Counted from the first letter of the stretch, positions 34,976-49,300 are shown. The stretch is DNA of 64,000 bases from Gavia stellata (GCF_030936135.1 NC_082618.1:4824034-4888033); one strand, 5' to 3'. Made by a program: numbers and translations. The notes: a model not told the origin generated them from the letters alone.

Positions 34976-37040
34976 TCAGGTGTCCTGTATTTACAAAGTT
35001 CAGAGCAAGTTCAAGCAAACTGCATCCTGAAATTAGGGCATCTGTTTTTCTTTCCTGCCAGCTCAACTTTCTCTGGCTATATGTTTGCAGGTCTCTTAAA
35101 AATCAAGGTTGTGCATAAAGCCCCTGCTTCTGGTCATCCTCCGTGGGGTGGAGGGGCAAAAAGGGCCTCCATTAACTAAAGCCAAACCTGACAGTTTCTT
35201 TGCCCGTGATGGGACTGACTTTTCTGCAGATACTGCTAGACGACTTCAGCAAGCACGACTGCCACCTCAGAGGTTTGAGATTTGTCTCTAGGACGCACTT
35301 AGTCACTACTCCGCATTCCCAGCCACGCTAACCAAATACAGGGGCATATCCTGCTTCCCGGTGAGGCGTTCAGTTCCTAAAGCAGCCTAGGTAAGCCTTG
35401 GAGCAATGTCAAGTCTGAGCATCTTGCTTTGCATTGCAGAGCGCGGCACTACCTGGATATGGCAGACTCCTCCTGCAGGAACAGCCCTCCTATTCCTCCG
35501 GGAGTTTTACGTCAGTATGAATACAGGGATCACAGCTTTCCCTCAGCTGAGCTAGGGCACTCTGAGGATGGGTTGGCTGCAGCAGACTGCGTGATGGGGG
35601 AACAAGCCAGAGAGAGAATTCTGCAATGCTTAAGAGCGTAAATTAAAATCGGTTGTCATTTGCAACATGCCTCACTTCCTCATAAGTTTCCTTACAGTTC
35701 AAGGAAGTCGAGTTGGGTAATCTAAGACAGCAAGGGCCGCCCAGGCCCCCTCCCTGCAATCCCCTGGTACCTCCTGGGCATCTGCCTCCCCCAGAAGCAG
35801 CTGCGTTTGCCCAGTTGCGCTTTCTCTGAATTTGCCCCTGGGCTTATGGAGACCCCCAGAGTCGTCACCTCTTGTGACAATTCAGACTGTTAGAAGAGGA
35901 TGTGGTTAGGTACTTTTTGGTTTTTTAACCTTCCTATGACGGGAACAACTACTCATTTAGATGCAGTTACCTGTCTGTTTGCAAAGGGGGGCTTTACTCT
36001 GCGTGAGCCTTGGCTGTAGGAGAGGACCTGGGCTGTTTCTGTCAGAGATGTGACAGTTCTGGTTTCTGAACTTATTTTTTATATCCTAATGAAAGAAAGA
36101 CTATGGAAATTGCAGCCAATTCCCCCCCCCCCGCACTGATCAGATTACACTGCAGATATGCAGATACCAATATTGTAGCAAAGGCTAAGTCTTATAAACA
36201 CTGAGAAATGTCCACAGCGTCAAGGCCTCTGCTTCATACAGCTTTCTGCATCACTGATGAGGACGTACTCAAGGTCACTTGATGCCAAACATTCCCATGC
36301 AGCACTTCTCTGGGTCTCTCAGGGTGTATTTATCTTGGTTTTTGTGTCCTAACACCTCCAACTCTGATATATTTATCCTTGCAAAAAGTCCTTTGAGGGA
36401 AGGCAGTTCTGTTAATCACTACTGTACAGATTGCGAGTTGCTGGATAAAAGGCTAAATTAATTCCTTGGGACGTTTGTGGCTGTGCTGGTCTGCCAAGCA
36501 CCAAATTAGCATCAGGCCCATGTTGGTCTCTGGGCCATTACGGCCACTGATTGTAATCCCAGCAAGGGGAAACGACGCTTTTCCTAACGCTTAACACAGC
36601 ACAAGAAAAATCAATGGCAGAGTTAAACAGATTGAACTTCTAGCAGGAGCTTATTAAAAGAAAAATATATATTCACAAACAAAACACAGTTACTCTTTAA
36701 ATACGCTGCCTTAACTCTTCATTAACCACATGCTCAGCAGCAAGTTGCTATACAGCTTACTTTTTAAAGACAGACAAGCATTAATACTATAGTAAGACAC
36801 TGCTGCACCCAGAGAGGTCTTGGCTACACCGACTGAAAACCCAGCCCGTGGGAAAGGGCTGTCCAGGATGGAAAACTTCTGGCATCAAAATTTTGGACTG
36901 AGCCTGGCCACACACCAAGGCAAGCTGGAGGTGCCCCGCTGATCATGGGCTACCGTGGCAGAAGGGAAAGGCTGAGTCAGGGAGCCCAGAACTGGCCTGG
37001 ACGCAGCATTGGTATGTCTGTGGCAGCACTCATGTGACTG
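34976..37040. other. Intergenic stretch between COL26A1 and the HSD3B-like gene
   Basis: About 2 kb. A 70-codon frame at 35429-35641 follows an acceptor-like 'cattgcag' but resembles nothing known. A run of 11 C lies at 36122-36132. No repeat was recognised. Part of it may be promoter-proximal DNA for the downstream gene. Confidence 0.6.
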
Positions 37041-37068
37041 TGCCAATGAAAACCTGATTTATATATAA
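37041..37068 (+). promoter_or_regulatory. Candidate core promoter of the HSD3B-like gene (CCAAT and TATA-like)
   Basis: 'tgccaatgaa' (37041-37050) is followed by 'tttatatataa' (37058-37068). A start site about 30 bp after the TATA-like box would give a 5' UTR of about 125 nt. The next bases contain 'gagttaatg', a half-site of the HNF1 type. The CCAAT-to-TATA spacing is closer than usual, and an upstream non-coding exon cannot be excluded. Confidence 0.35.
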
Positions 37069-37221
37069 CTGGATGGAGTTAATGTTCAGCCAGTAACATT
37101 ATACAACAGTTACACTTTAGACTTAGTTCAGAAAACACACTGGCTGAGCGATTAACAGGGCACGATAGGATCTTGGCAGCAACCTTCTCTCTACTCCTCA
37201 ACCACAAAAACATCTTCAGAA

Positions 37222-37369
37222 ATGGGTAAAGCCTGCGTCTACCTGGTGACAGGAGGATGTGGTTTTATTGGGGAGAAGATCGTAGAGCTCCTGTCTCAAC
37301 AAGACTACATCAAAGAAGTCAGAGTTTTTGATTCAGTAGCAAGAGAAGCAGTAGAAAAATTCACCACAG
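37222..37369 (+). CDS. HSD3B7-like: HSD3B7-like exon 1 (start codon, dinucleotide-binding motif)
   Basis: 148 nt from ATG to the donor GTAAGA. It encodes MGKACVYLVTGGCGFIGEK, the first beta strand and glycine-rich turn of the Rossmann fold, and the acidic end of strand two (VRVFD). This is the first ATG in a good context after the TATA-like box, and the 371-residue total fits the family's usual 369-373. Confidence 0.94.
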
Positions 37370-40300
37370 GTAAGAAAAGGGCATCAGTTTCTATTTAGCG
37401 ACCATAACCCTCCCTTTCAAGACAGCTGGTATTATGATGTTGGAGATGCCACAGTTACAGGCATGGGGTAGGAACCTGGATTAAGCAGACTGGATGAAGA
37501 ATAACTTCCAGCTCAGAGAGGTTTTTCAGCATAGGACTATATCAAAGCAAAAAGATCCACAGTGTGTAACCCCAAGAGATATATCACAAGGTTCATCTAA
37601 GTCCCCACTGAGGGATCAGTTGTAAGAAGCAACATGCACACCGAGTACCTGACATGGGAACTTGGCTACCCGGTTGCTTCTGCAGTCTGACAAACCAGTC
37701 TGACAATCAGCAAAGGGACAGAAAACCCATGCTCCTGAACTGCTCCAACCAGTTACCCATTCTGAGAAAATAACTAAAAAACTCTGACAATAATAGAATC
37801 AAGCTCAGCATCTGCTGCAGATATTGTGAAATAAATTACTGAAATAATTGAGCGAAACCTATAGCAGTCTTACTGTGCTGCACATAAAAAAGGAGGAGGT
37901 GAGTCTCAGTAAACACGCTCAAAGATACTAAATTAATCCATTTGATCATATTCTGAGAGCTGCCTTCTGATGTTTCACCAGGGTTGATTACAGTGAGATA
38001 TGTTGGGGAAAAACAACCTGTTTTACTGGATTCGAGAATACCCATGCAAAACAAGCCGATGCAGCTCATGGTGCTCTGCACGGTTAACGGTGGGCTGGGT
38101 CCCCCTCCCCGACCACCCAAACCTTCAGTCTACTTCGAACGAGAGAGGAAAAAATTGTAAGACAGATCCTATCTGTTAGGTGATATCAATAGAAAAGGTG
38201 ATACACTTAAAGCAAGTTGAAAGACCCCCGGGGAAATATCGCTCTCAGAAACCCTCCCTAGGCAGTTGAACTCACCAGACTGGTTTCCCCAGGCTTCAGG
38301 TAGCCAATTGCCTTAAAAGCACCCAGAACTGAGGAAAAAAAACTGTTTAAAACTTAAGAAGCTGTCATAATCCCTGCTCCAGGAGAGGTCTGTGGCCTAA
38401 CACCACAGCAAATCACAGAAAAATGAGGCAGGAGCATCCCTGAGAGGCCATCCCAACCCCGGTCCCTCGGCCCCAAGGCAGAATCAGCTCGGCCACAACC
38501 TTCCCGACAGATGTTCTTCCATCCTGTTCCCCAGGCACCTCGGGCACCCACTTTCTGCACCATCAGGCCATTTTTGTTGGTACAGTCTAATCTGCAATTT
38601 AAGTCCTTGAATTCTCATCTAACCTTACAGGTAGAATAGGTTAATAAATACTGCCATTTTTTACAACAATCTTCATGATCTGAAACCCACCCCTTTCCAC
38701 CCCATGCTGTTTTCTTCTTTCAGCTAAAACGGCTCTCGTGGTCTCCTCCGTCCTCTGCAGCTCACGCTTTCTGTACTCTGGGCATTGGCTTCTCTTCTGG
38801 AAAAGGGGCACCGAGGTTAGGACGGAGAGGCCAGCCATGGCCTTCCCAGTGCTGAGTAAAGCTGATGGATGTATTTCTTCTGTCCTGCAAACTATTCTCC
38901 TGTTTGTACCTGTCAGTACAATTATGCCTTTTTCACAGTTGCAAGACAGGCGATAGCTCCTAAGCTGTCCTGGCCCAAATTAATCCTTTCACGAAGACCC
39001 GCTGCCTCTTCCCTACTAAGCCCAATATCTTTTCTTTGTCCCTATCAACTTTCATCTCTTTTTTTTTTTCAGACTCTATTAGTTACGTTCAGCTCGTACT
39101 CTAATCCTCCAGCGTACTTCGAGTCCCTCCCAGTCTGATGTTATCTGCTGATTTAATGAACTAATCTGCCAGATTCTTGATGAAAACAATAAAAAAGACT
39201 CAAATACAGCAATAAGGCCTGGAGAGCCCCAGGGCAGCCACCTACCACAGCTGGCAATTCCCTGGGAACTGAAATTCAGCCAGCTTTGTGCTCACCCTAA
39301 TGTGGCTTACTTAGACCATGTTTTACTGACTCGCTTATGAGAATGACACAGAGTTTCCAAAGCCCTTCTAAAATCAAGATAGATGACATCGACCTGTTCC
39401 ACAATATCCGTACGGCCTGTTAACTTGTCATAAGAACAAAGGAGATTTATCTGACTTGATTTGTTCTTGACAAATCCATGTCAGCTGCTTCCTTATTATC
39501 CCACAGGTGCTCACACACGTGTTGTTTAAGTGTGGGTTCCTGAATTTCCTGGGGTTGAAATCAAGCTGTTCTGTAATTTCCTGGCTCTTCTTTACCTCCT
39601 TTCTAAGCACAGGTGTTTCATTTGCTCTACTGCAGTCTTCCAGTGCCTCCTCCAAAAGTTCTCCAAAGTAGCTGATAATGCAGTAAAGCTGCAGTGACAT
39701 CCATCACCTCTTTAGTAGCCCTGGATAAAATTCATCAGGCATTATCAATTTGAAAACGTCTCCTGGTTGCCTCATATCCTCCCTGGTTTTGGCTGAGCTC
39801 TCATCATCCTCTTGCTGGTCTTAATTGCACCAGCTGCCTTAATTCAGGTGATGCGAAAGAGACTATTTAACACTTCAACCTGGCTGGTTATGGGCTTTCC
39901 CTCACCGCTATGTCATAGCAAAATCCCCCCACCATGAGGATACTGACCCCCTGCTCCACCTTTCAGCACAGCAAAGACTTTCAGCAGGAGCATCCTCCTC
40001 TGCACTCTGGTCCTCCAGGCAAGTGTTGTACCTCTGCTATGTGGGCAATGCCTTCTTTCTTTTCCTGCTTGATTCTTGCTGAATCAACTCTGTGCTTTAC
40101 TATTCATTTAATATTAAAACCCCTATGAGCTAGTCAGCCAAATCCTGGTTATGCTCATTAAGAAATCAACTTGACCCTTTTGTAAAACTTCTGCCTCTTC
40201 CTACATGCCATACTTCTTAGCAAATGCTTAGCCAGCTGACCTACTATCTTAAATTGTGGCTCTCCTTTGAGTTCATGAGGAATAACCCTCTTCTTTTATC

Positions 40301-43300
40301 CCATTGTCCTGGTAGTTGTTTGCTGAGGGTTTCTGTGCCAAAACACTTCCACAGCTAGAGTCACAGACTCTTCCCCGGGCTGCTCATGTGCACGATCCTT
40401 CAGAATCACTACCCTGATCCCTGGCTGCATGGGGCTCTCAGGAAGCTGCCAGCCCAGGGCAGAGGAGACATCTCCCTCCCAAAGCAGTCCTGCGACTGCT
40501 ACTGCTGTCTGGCTTATTGCAAAAGCCCCAAGGAGTACAGCTTCCTAACCCCAGCTTCTTGCCGGCTATTCCCAACTACAGAAAAGGATAAAGGGAAAAA
40601 TCCCACTTAAATGTTACAACACTGTCTCAAAGCAAGAAAGTTAGCAGTAGATGCCAATAGTAGCCTTGTATGGAACAGCTATTTTGAGGGAGAAGGAGGG
40701 GGAAAAAGGAGATGGGGGGGGATAAAACCCTTCTGAATGGCTTAAAGGGAGGAATTTCCTATGAAACTTTTTAACCGGTAACATTATTTTCCCTTCCCTT
40801 CTATAGCATTTGCAATTTAAATAAAGCTCTGTGCAACGTCCCTTGAACTTGTCTGATGTTATTCCCAGTAAGCTCTAAAAGTCTCCTGTCTGAAGGAAAT
40901 TGTCCAGCACAGTTTCAGCCATCCACACATACTGGAGCAAGTCCTGCAACCAGCTGCAGCCCTGGCCCACCAGCCTCCTATTCTTGCTCCGCGCTACCCT
41001 TGGATGCATGCTAGAGGTTTGCAATGACAGACACAGTTACTCTGACCCACAGTTGGTGCAAACTGGCAAAGTGCTGTGCTGAATTAAACCAGATGCAGAT
41101 CTGGCTTCTTGGGGTTCAAAAATAGGGATGTATTTTCCCCTGGTGTGATGTATTCAAATGGCATAGTCATTAGTTAGAGTGTGCTTCAGCTTGCCCTGCA
41201 GAGAAGAAAGCTTTCCAAGCAGGATCCTCATTCTGCAAGAAGGTGGGGATGCTGATTTGTATTCCCCCCGCCCCACATCTATGGTTATATTATTTTTCTC
41301 CAGCTACCACTCATGTGACAGTGATGAAAGGAGACATTCGAGACTACAATCTGCTCCTTGCTGCCATGCGGGGAGTTCACGTGGTTATTCACACAGCTGC
41401 TATTGTGGACTACAGAAACACTGTGCCCTTTTGGGAAATGAGAGCTGTCAACGTTGGGGGTAAGCTCTTTAAAACAAGCAATTAAATACAGCCTTAGATT
41501 CACACGCCTTGGTGTAGTCATACGAGAGTCTGCAACAAACGTATCCTCTGTGATTTAGTGCTCCCTTGGCCCCTGAGTTTCACACACACCGCTCCACTAC
41601 AAGATGAGAAAGGTGCCCGGGACCTTTCCTTTCCAGCTGGGAAGTTTCCGCCTTTGCCCCTCCATCCTTGCTGAGGGCAGGCCATGCTGCTCCTCTCCAC
41701 TGCCAGAGCTGCATCTTAGAAAGTCAAATCACCCCGTTATTATGTAGTTACTCTGGTCAAGGGTATAACTTTCACCAATAGTACTGAGGTGACTCAGAAC
41801 GTGCCTATAATGGTAAGAAACTGTTCAGTATGTGACAAGGACAGCAATTAAAAGTTAACTCCTGTTCTAGATAGCTTATAGCTTTCCCAGGGATTTCCAG
41901 GGAGAAAGATCTACACTATATACCAGTGCAAGACTATACCAGTTGAACTGCATCCATGCTATTGAGGGAGTGATGTTATTTTAATTATCGTCAGAGTTCA
42001 CAACTACTACATGTCTACAAGCCACGCATAACTGAGAGCTCCACAACACTTTCTTTCTATCACCAAGAGCTGATTTCATATTAGGTGCAAGATCTGCTTC
42101 AAGAAAATTTGTTCATAAATCTAGGAAATAAGCACAGGCTATAAAAATAATGAAATCCCTATTACAGCAGCAATTCCAATGGCACCTCAGGCTGTTAGCT
42201 ACTAAAATAGTTGTTAACCACAAGGAAGGAATTTTATATATATATATTTTTTTATATATATCTCAAACTCGATTACTGCTTAGGGCTCCTACTATTTGCT
42301 GGTGCATTCAAGGGCAACATTTAAATTCCATCCTTTTTTTCATTGCTGTAGTTGTTTTCAAAATCAGATGCTTTTAGAAGCCTGTATTGTGCATGTGTAC
42401 TGAGAATATGCAGAGCCTGAGGGTTCCTGCTGCCTTTTAATGGCTTTGTGAGATCTTCCTCTTCATTGTCTGTTTGCTATGAGCAAGGTACTTTAGTGTA
42501 GCGAGGTTTTTACAGAGAGCAGTAAACACTGGGCAGCTCCCCTGTTCAGCAAAGCAAACCTCTTGCAGATGTTTGCGACATTCCCAGAAAGCCACGCACA
42601 AAGTTTTTTCCAGTGTAACTGGTGGCTGAGTGCCTCTTTGAGGAGCACAGTTTGAGATGTCTTAACAGGAGCCTTATTTTCAGAGACAAACTGTTCTGCA
42701 CTTCTGACTCCCCTTGGATGGCTTCATGTAGACCTCCCTAAAATGAGGCTGCTGCCCTCACTAGGACTTCTCAAAATCTTGAATTGAGAGATTAGGCTAA
42801 AGTTCTCTAAAATTATAGCAGGTAAAAGAATAAAAATGAACCATATTTGATACCTGCTGTAGTATCCCTGGAAAAAAATAGGGTCAGGACAGGTCAACTC
42901 TATAATCCTCTAGCTGGCTCCTCTGTGTAACTCAGGCCACAGAAATTAATCCAATTACTGCCTTAAGCCCAACAATTTGTGGCTAAATTGGACTATGCCT
43001 TTTCAAAAGGCTTTTTGCCTAGAATTAAGGACTGCAAGTTAATGGGCTATCTATCACATCTTTCAACAAGCCGTAACAACACTGAAGAGTATTAGTGTGG
43101 CTATGGTTAATTACCATTTCTGGCAAAAATTTACATCTATCTTCTGCTTTGATTCTCTCTTCTGTTTCAACCACTGGCTGCCGAATCCTGTTATAGTCTT
43201 GTTGACTAGATTGAAGAGCCCTCTTCTACAAGAATTATTTTTTCCATCTAGTCACTTAAAGACTTTTTAATCTGCTTTTTGTTAAGCTGAATGGATTTTA

Positions 43301-46300
43301 ACTCAGCTGTTTCCAGTGATGTTTCTCAACAGGGGTTCTCAGTTAACTTTGCGTGTTGTGATAAGCTCATGGAGAAGTAAATTAATTCTTTTCCACCAGG
43401 TCTTCATACTGATTCATGCCCTCTGAAATATCTTAAACTCAGGATTTCCTTGATAATTTCAGATACCCTTAACAACAAAGAGAACAGAGAAATCACAAGC
43501 CCTCCCCATGCAAGATCTGCAGCAAGGCTCAAGGGCAGAGCCTGATTAGCCAGGTATAAATAGAATGGAGATTTCCGGAAACCAACCCTATAAGCAGCTT
43601 CCTTTTAGATCTGCCTTATCAGATTTGAAGGCCCCCAGTATGCAACCATGATTATGCTGTTGTCATTAAGGTTCTGGTAGAATCAGCTTGAATCAAAATC
43701 ACGATGAATGCAAAAACCATCCCTGGAAGAGTCATAAATCATTTAAACCCCCCAAATCCCAAAAACCAACCAAACAAAAACCACACACACTGACCCACAA
43801 GTTCAGCCAGAACAACCTTTCTTAAACCAAACCATGGTTCAGATTCATCTGGATTTCATATGGACTTGTAAGCTGCCCCCACTAATTTATTTAAAATTCT
43901 GCAGCTATCGAGAGTCTGTTGCAATGATTTTCACCCTATAGTCATCCTGCAGAACTTCTATAGAGCAACATATGCAACTAACACACCAATCCTTTTGCCA
44001 GAAGCCTGCAATTCACCGTTTGACAGTCCGCCCGTGAATCAAGAAAGATGGAGTTTTGCTCTGCCAAGCTGGCAGCTTCCCTTTTGTTAGCAACTATTAA
44101 GTCCAAAATAAGTCAGTTGTCAATAGCCATAGAGGTTAAGCCACGTTATAGCTATAGATGTAACTGCTACTCTCACGTTATAAACCATCCACTCCTGTGC
44201 AAACATACCTGAGGAACTTCAGCCCTGACCTGTGGCTTTACATCTTTTCAGCCGTAAAAGAGAGAGATCTGTTCCAAGTCAGAATCCCAAGCCTGGAAAT
44301 CTCTTTTGATTTGCACAACAGGAATCAAGGCAAGGTGGTTAATGTTAGTCCTTCCCAACCTGCCCCACAGGTACTGAAAACGTGTTAAAGGCCTGCTGTG
44401 TCCTGAACATCCCGTACGTTGTCTACACAAGCTCCATTGCTGCGGTGGGACCCAATACATTGCATGAGCCCATGTTCAGGTAAGGCTAACCAAATCTTTT
44501 CAATCACTCTGGATTTCCAGTTAAACAGCAATGAAACTGCAACCAGATGGAGATTTTTGCTGTGGCTACAAAGAAGATATGTGTTCCCCTTCCCGTCTAT
44601 TCCTCTTCTCTTCCTTGAAAATTCTTCTTTGCTGCTTTTCACTTTCAGGAACCACACCTCTTCCCAACCTAAACTTGACCAGTAGTGGATACTGCTGATT
44701 GAAAGAGTTGGCTGGAAGATGTATGACCCAACTGCACCTCCAGGCTGTCCCCTGTTTATACGGCTCTGCTCCTTTAAGCCCTAAAATCAGTTTCAGATGA
44801 GGTTTCAGATGCTTAAGGTTTGTGAGATGGTCAAGTTGTATCCTGCTGTTGGGTCAGAGATTTTGCTCTCCCCTCACACTGAGTCAATCCAAAGGGGGGC
44901 AGGTGATGCTCTGCTGTTATCAACCCACTTTCCCTCCTTGTTTTAGCTCCACAGTGAATTGCTAGCAAGCCTGTACCCAGCTCCTATTATTAAATGTTGT
45001 CAAATACATACAGGACTCAGCATCTGGATACCTTTTGTACTCATGAGACAACAGTACTTGCTGAAGTTTTAGGTTAAATTTGAAGTCTAGTAGAGATAGC
45101 GGCAGTCTGATATGTACCATTGTAAGGCTCCTTGATGATTTCAAGCATGGTTGTAGCCATACAGACTGCTCAAACCATGGAAACTTGTGTGCAAGGGGAA
45201 CTGGCTCAAAGTCAAGTTTTGCCACTACAGCAGCCAGTCTAGACACAGTTGGCTTCAGTCACTTGGCTCTAGAAATCTAAGCCCCGCTAGAAAAGGCTGT
45301 TTAAGATATAACTTAAAATGACCTACAAGCCTAAATTTCATACTCACAAGTAAGCTAAGGCATAACCTAGTTGTTTTGAAAAGTCTTTAAGCACCCAAAT
45401 CTGTAGAATAAATGTCTGGCTTATGAAAAAAATCCATGAGAGCAACAAACCACAATCCACTTGGGACCATGAGCACTAGAGGCTCTGTGTCACTGAAAAG
45501 CTATGGAATTTGGTCATTAGCATAGCTAAATCATTTCTAAAAATGAATGTAGATACAGGCGCATCCTTGTTACTATTTTAGTCCTGCGACTTAAGAGATA
45601 GATGTGAATAGATGTCTTGAAAAAGCTATGCCAAATCTTGCCTGAGAGGACAGTCCTTTGACTTGTAATGATGGCACCAACGGGTGCAAGCTAAAACCCA
45701 TCTGGGCTGATGCTCATAGAGCTACATGTGAATACCCTCTGCCCACCAACTCCCAATCCTTTCCCACCACAAATGCAAATAAAACCGCCAACTCATTTTT
45801 CAGAACACACTTAGGTTCACCCACAATGCTGGGAGAAAGCCTGAGAGAGTGGTCCTCGTTCTCCAATGATTTTGATTTTAAACTAAGGCAATTACATAAT
45901 GCAAAATGAGAGAAGGGTCAGACTCCCAATAAAAAATCACACCACTTGTCTCAATAGGGAGCCCAGTGATGACTGGAAGGCATCGTAATATGGCTCTGTT
46001 TTCCAGACTGAAAGCACAGGTGATGTGGCTTTCCCCTTCCTCTTCATCTCCCCTGTCCCCACCCAATCTGTTCTGCTCTTCTCCCTCACAGTCCATGATC
46101 CTGCCTGCCTGCCTTTTTCTTTTTCTCTGTCCCCCTTCTCCATCTTTCCTCATATAATTTTATTTAACTCACTTTTATGTGCTTGGGAATTGACACAGAC
46201 AAAGCATGATTAGTCTCTGGACAGGGTGATGGGTGCAGGGATAATGCTCACACCTCAGCATCCGACAATAATAGAAAATGCCTCTGTCAGTCTCAATCCC

Positions 46301-49300
46301 TCTGAGACAGCCACCGCTGAGATACCTTCTGACAATGCTGCTCCAGTCTTATTAGCGTTCAGTTATCTGTGATCGTTTTGAAAAGCAAGAGCATTATGCT
46401 GAGCTCTTTGTTACTACCAGGCTTCAAAAGGGGTGGGGGAAGGCAAACACGAGCAGAGCTCTGCAGCCCAGGAACAGCAGGCAGGTTTGCCCCTTTGTGA
46501 AGCTGCTGCTTTTTTAAAAAAGCAAGGCAAAAAATAAATTTGGTTTAAAAAAAGAAAGCAATTAAAACTAGAACTTCTAGATAACCCCCCTAATTGTCTT
46601 GGGCCTCTCCCGGGCTTGCAACAAACCATGCACAATCAATCTTTTGTCTTGCTTGTTTTCTGGTTTGTCTCTTGCTCATCACCCGTAAACACAGGGAAGG
46701 GGAGGAGGGTTTTGTGATAAAAGCCCAGGGTATGTGGGGAGGCTGTATTTCTGATGCTCCTAATTTATTTCTGTTGCTGTAGCACAAGAAGGCCCTGATC
46801 TCAGCTGGGATATCTGACACACAAGATACTAGACTGCTGATCAGGCAAGAGAAAGGCAACAGCACTATCCACGTTTTACACATGGAGATCTGAGCACAGA
46901 AAAGAGCAAGCTCGTTGCCTAAGGTCAAACAGGGAGCCAGAGCTTGCTCTCCCAAGGCCCAGTGTTTGACCCACAGACCTCTGCTGCAGATCTGCTGCAT
47001 GAACTTGTCACAGGCCACTTAACCCTTCCCAGAGGTGCATCTGAGCCCCAGCTGCAAAACGAGCATGATAATCCTCCATTGCCCTGTGTGAGGGTACCCC
47101 ATGCCTGGCAGAGCCTGGAGTTTGCCTAGGGTGAGTTTCTCTAGGTGAACAACAGAGCAAATTAATTTAAAATTATGAAGAAAGTCTCCTGCAGCACGCA
47201 GAGGGAGAGAGAGCCTATCCATGCTAGTCACGGCAGCAGGGGAGCAAGTGACCACATGGTATTCATGGATGGTCCTTCCCAATGAATCAAACAGGGTTTC
47301 TTCACTCCCCAGCTCCTCCAGAGCCCACTGAATCTGCTTAACCGAATCCTGCAATGGACTAATGTTAATCTAGAACCACTGGGACAAAACGCCAGCGCTC
47401 TGGTGGGGAACAGAGCTGCTTTCTTGGTTCTCCTTGGAATTACTTCAGGGGCTGTGAGATCCCGTGGGCTTTCCTCCTTGCAGCTGTAAGTTAGGAGGCT
47501 GTGGAGCAGGTTGTCTTCCGTAGTGGCAACCAAGTGTCCCCAGCATGACTGTGAGCCCTGCTTGCCCTTAATCCTGGGTCCACTTCTTTGCTCTTCCCCT
47601 CGAGGGTGATTTGCTATGGAGATGAAGGAATAATCCCAGCACAAACCTGCTGATTGCATGTCTTCCGAGAGATCACTAGCAGCTCTATCACATCACCGGC
47701 AAATGTCTCCCAACTCTAATCAACTCTCAGAAAATTAAGCAGCAGCTTCTCCTTTTAGTTTACGGCTCATGAGAGGCTTTTCTCTACCTCTAATGAAAAA
47801 ATGAAGTAGGATTGCTCTCATTTTCCTGCCCTCCATCTTCTTGTGCTCTTTCCACCTTGTTCAGCCACTTGTGAGTTGCTTAAAAAGGTAACTCCACTGC
47901 CTTCTAACTGCCTGGCAGAATACTATTTGCTTCAATCACACTATTAGACAAAAACAAATCCAGCTCTCTGAAATCAAACCACTACCCTCATGCAAACCTG
48001 CCTATGAACACCCAGAACCGCCTGGTATTTCTTGAGGCCTTATTTCTCTCCCAAACTGCAGCAAGGATCTCAGATTCATATAACTCACAGCCAGTGGTAA
48101 GTCCCTGGGGAGCAGGGATTACAGAGTAAATCATGCTGTGACAAATGTCTCCAAGCCCTGTGCTCTACTCCACGGTCAATCACCGTCTCTCACAATCTAT
48201 TTCAGAGGAAATGAGGACACCAAATACAGTGGGGAAGTGGAGCTGCCTTACGGGAAGACAAAGGCCATGGCAGAAAAACTTGTATTTGAAGCCAACGGAA
48301 AAAAGGTACAAAAGTCAATGGTAGCACCCCTGGTATTACAGCACAGGATGGGCGGAAGGAGGGAGATGGTTAGAAAGACCCCACAACCCATATCTAAGTG
48401 TGTATCCAACTGCTGCCTTGACTTGATGCATAAACCACACTGTGCTAAGCTTACCAAAGCCTGATCTTCCCACATCATCAGGAAGCTGCCAAACTCTTGC
48501 AAGATCAAAGGGTGCTGCCCTTTGAGCCTGTGCTTTACCTCCACCAGAAGGAGTGTGACTTTAGAAAGAGCTGTGTTAAATTAGGGCATAAGAAACCACG
48601 TTCACCTGGTTAATATTGCATAAAGGTGTGATTTTCAGATGTGCCTGAGTGATTTAAGAATAAAAAATATTAGTGTACCCAGAGTCAGCCACCTACCTAA
48701 GGTTAGCTGGCTAGTCTTTTTAGACTACCAGTACAGTCAGGAGACAGATGAGTTCTTCTAGAGGATGAAGCAGAATGTAAAAATAAGACTTCTGTCCTAA
48801 ATCACTGCCTGGAGCATCTCTCTCTCCTGCTTACAGTTTGAGGCCAGACGGCTTAGCTGGCTTCCTCCGGTACCTGATTTTTGTTGTTGCAAACACTCAT
48901 TTATATGTCACAGCTGCAGAAGGGGTTAATGCCATTAGCACCCTCCATCCAATATCTCTCAGTAAGCATCACATGGGTGCAAGATGTGCTATTTAAAAAA
49001 AAAAAAAAATCAAACTGGGCACCTCCTTGCATTTTTAGGGACCCAAACCAGGCCCTAGCTGTCCAGATCACCTCTGCAAAGGTTGACTTCTCTAGCCCAA
49101 TATTCCCAGGTTTTGGTTTTATCTGGCAAACCCAACATCACTGCAGAAGGTTTCATCTCTGAATCCATCACTTGCTAACATCCCTCCCTGATTTTACAGC
49201 TCAGCAACGGTGGTAAACTCACAACCTGCATCATCCGTCCAAACACAGTGTATGGGGAAAAGGCAACATTCCTTCAAGAGCTGTATTTGCTTGCCAAAGC

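Larger units (their letters stand above)
41460..44370 (+). other. HSD3B7-like intron 2 (2.9 kb)
   Basis: Contains an alternating TA tract (42233-42262) and an old antisense CR1 3' end (43130-43440). The remainder is unremarkable. It ends in GCCCCACAG at 44370. Confidence 0.75.
44480..48205 (+). other. HSD3B7-like intron 3 (3.7 kb)
   Basis: Holds two MIR-like fragments back to back (46871-46990 antisense and 47000-47095 sense). No extra exon recognised. It ends in ATTTCAG at 48205. Confidence 0.75.

Noticed and set aside
35429..35641. 70-codon frame after an acceptor-like CAG in the intergenic stretch
   Set aside because: The possible donor (GTATGA) is weak, the peptide matches nothing I know, and no second exon was found.
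46590..47659. Two overlapping minus-strand frames of about 140 codons
   Set aside because: They run through MIR-like repeat remains and intron sequence of the HSD3B-like gene, with no domain.
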